A stretch of DNA of 64,000 nucleotides, taken from positions 53,793 to 117,792 of the forward strand of contig UQER01000006.1 of the NCBI GenBank assembly GCA_900540205.1, in the 5' to 3' direction. Under the pieces are notes generated by a model that worked only from the letters and a program-made list of their open reading frames with translations, was not told the DNA's origin and did no database searches. Source of the stretch: an uncultured Porphyromonadaceae bacterium (GTDB lineage: Bacteria > Bacteroidota > Bacteroidia > Bacteroidales > Muribaculaceae). The position numbers and the translations under genes are program-made. This document shows, piece by piece, positions 62,688 to 64,000 of this stretch. The number at the start of each line of letters is the position of its first letter. Positions within the stretch are counted from its first letter, which is position 1.

Positions 62688-63728
62688 TCAATTAAGAGTG
62701 GCCGTCAGCTGAGCAATCTCTTTTTCAAGTTTTTTCAACCGTTCATAAAGAGATGGAAGATTCTTTTCCAGTACAACCTGCTTGGCGTACTGGCGGATGT
62801 CTATGGCCGGCGAGCCGAGAAGCCTGCTTCCAGCTTTGACATTCCCTGAGATGCCGGCCTGTGCTCCAATCTGAGCGGTGTCGCCGACTTCGATGTGTCC
62901 CGCGAAGCCCACCTGACCTCCGACCATGCAATTCTTCCCGATGTGGGTGGAACCGGCAATGCCTACCTGGGCCGCCATAACTGTGTTCTCTCCTATCACA
63001 CAGTTATGAGCCACCTGAATGAGGTTGTCGAGTTTGGTGCCGCGGTTAACAACGGTGCTCCCCATGGTGGCGCGGTCGATAGTTGTGTTTGCACCGATTT
63101 CCACGTCGTCGCAGATGACAACATTTCCCATCTGGGGGATTTTGTTATAGTGACCGTCGACAGGCGCGAACCCAAATCCGTCAGCACCTATCACTGCACC
63201 TGAATGGAGGATGCATTTGTTTCCTATCTGGCAGTGGTGATATACTTTTACGCCGGCATACAGAATGGAATTCTCACCCACACTGGCGTTTTCTCCAACA
63301 TAACACTGCGGATAAATTTTTGCTCCGGCTCCAATTTTGGCACCCTTGGCAATGTAGGAAAATGCGCCGACATAGGCATCCTCGGGAATTTCGACGCCTT
63401 CGGCAATGAAGCACGGCTGCTCTATTCCTGTGGGATTGGGCTGCATGACCTTCGACGCCATGTCCATTAGGCGTGCAACTGTGGCATAAGGGTCTGCCAC
63501 ACGGATAAGCGTGCAGCTTAAAGGATGCTCAGCCACGAAATCATTGCTCACCAGAACTGCCGTGGACTTTGTAGTGTAGATGTAGTGGGTGTATTTGGGA
63601 TTTGCAAGAAACGAAATCGCTCCGGGCTTGCCTTCTTCAATTTTTGCAAATGTGGAGATGACCGCATTGCCGTCGCCTTCGATAACTCCACCTGCAATTT
63701 CTGCTATTTGCGATGCTGTGAACTGCAT
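62688..63728 (-). CDS. lpxD: UDP-3-O-acylglucosamine N-acyltransferase
   Basis: This 346-residue protein adds the second acyl chain in lipid A synthesis. It has an N-terminal uridine-binding domain (about 1-100), a hexapeptide beta-helix (about 105-300) and a C-terminal helix. Catalytic His lies in QVAHNCVIG. It heads the lpxD, lpxC-fabZ, lpxA run; lpxB is not present in the window. Confidence 0.97.
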   Translation of the reverse strand: MQFTASQIAEIAGGVIEGDGNAVISTFAKIEEGKPGAISFLANPKYTHYIYTTKSTAVLVSNDFVAEHPLSCTLIRVADPYATVARLMDMASKVMQPNPTGIEQPCFIAEGVEIPEDAYVGAFSYIAKGAKIGAGAKIYPQCYVGENASVGENSILYAGVKVYHHCQIGNKCILHSGAVIGADGFGFAPVDGHYNKIPQMGNVVICDDVEIGANTTIDRATMGSTVVNRGTKLDNLIQVAHNCVIGENTVMAAQVGIAGSTHIGKNCMVGGQVGFAGHIEVGDTAQIGAQAGISGNVKAGSRLLGSPAIDIRQYAKQVVLEKNLPSLYERLKKLEKEIAQLTATLN

Positions 63729-63803
63729 TAACTTACTAATGATTAATAAACGCGCGATAAGTAACGTGAACGCGCAGGCTGTTTATTTGAAGCGCATGTT
63801 GTG

Positions 63804-63836
63804 TAAACCTACATAATGCACTTATTTTCATGCAAA
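63804..63836 (-). promoter_or_regulatory. Candidate promoter of lpxD
   Basis: The minus strand reads TTTG (complement of 63833-63836), then after 21 nt TAGGTTTA (complement of 63804-63811), one mismatch from TAnnTTTG. The leader carries a hairpin with arms AATAAAC (63745-63751) and GTTTATT (63781-63787). Confidence 0.3.
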
Positions 63837-63943
63837 TTTCGCAAAAAAATTTGACATATGCCCTATATTATACAAGTTTTGTGTTCCGCAGCACGCAATT
63901 TTATGGGTCACAAATAGTTCTGATGCTATGTTATTATGCATCA

Positions 63944-63980
63944 AAGAGACTGTCTAACAAGTTTGGGCAGTCTCTTTTTA
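63944..63980. terminator. Hairpin terminator upstream of lpxD
   Basis: A 9-bp perfect stem (63944-63952 with 63968-63976) is followed by TTTTA on the plus strand and TTTGATG on the minus strand. It probably ends a transcript entering from the right or from outside the window, since no gene in this window ends just before it. Confidence 0.7.
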
Positions 63981-64000
63981 TATTCTAAATGGCAAAAAAA

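Noticed and set aside
1..64000. CRISPR arrays, insertion sequences, prophage or integrase genes
   Set aside because: No regular spaced repeats, transposase, integrase or terminal inverted repeats were seen; the lysozyme-fold gene stands alone without phage neighbours.

Overview
This window is chromosomal DNA of a Bacteroidota bacterium, most likely order Bacteroidales. The evidence is the recurring TAnnTTTG (-7) promoter boxes, some with a TTTG-like -33 box 19-20 nt upstream, together with lineage-typical genes: an LpxC-FabZ fusion, a type III glutamine synthetase, LL-diaminopimelate aminotransferase, a PorQ-like protein, an RprXY-like two-component pair, DUF5686- and DUF5723-like outer-membrane proteins, and many lipobox proteins. 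Base composition is near 50% GC. A Muribaculaceae-like member would fit, but the family cannot be fixed by eye. I saw no rRNA, tRNA, CRISPR array, insertion sequence or prophage, so this is essentially a core-genome window.

Layout. 1-6.4 kb: the C-terminal part of a DUF5686-type barrel protein, Fe-type superoxide dismutase, an HtrA/Deg periplasmic protease, an unrecognised lipoprotein, a membrane-anchored lysozyme-fold protein and a Crp/Fnr regulator. 6.7-14 kb: pgk, pyrF, prfA and lon on the minus strand, divergent from purT. 14.1-21.4 kb: a minus-strand block of NDH-2 followed by a tripartite RND efflux system (outer-membrane factor, adaptor lipoprotein, HAE1 pump). 21.6-26.4 kb: comEB, a CtpA-type S41 protease and 5-formyl-THF cyclo-ligase, then an ABC-F ATPase ending in a strong terminator. 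26.4-32.8 kb: a secreted cysteine-ladder LRR protein, a UmuC-like polymerase, and a lipoprotein plus DUF5723-like pair. 33.1-38.9 kb: an RprXY-like kinase and regulator, a secreted alpha-amylase, a YihY-family membrane protein and RidA.

39-42.5 kb is a compact minus-strand run of porQ, cmk, ispH, a DEDDh exonuclease and a small lipoprotein. 42.7-49.1 kb holds dapF-dapL (diaminopimelate synthesis), GSIII and an enlarged PurF-type amidotransferase. 49.3-52.3 kb holds an Omp85-type barrel and a phosphoethanolamine-transferase-like enzyme. 52.6-59.8 kb holds nrdD-nrdG (anaerobic dNTP synthesis), an AddB-like nuclease and HemW. 59.8-63.7 kb, minus strand, holds lpxD, lpxC-fabZ, lpxA (lipid A synthesis) and rlmH.

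No obvious novel defence or mobile system is present. The most unusual points are regulatory or concern uncharacterised envelope genes: a nested inverted repeat between the Crp-like gene and a lysozyme-fold gene lacking the usual catalytic Asp/Thr; a perfect 14-nt direct repeat upstream of the nrdDG promoter; promoters that shorten several gene models; a structured leader before the LRR gene; and unexplained lipoprotein/barrel pairs. Promoter, terminator and start-site calls were made by reading the sequence and have not been tested.
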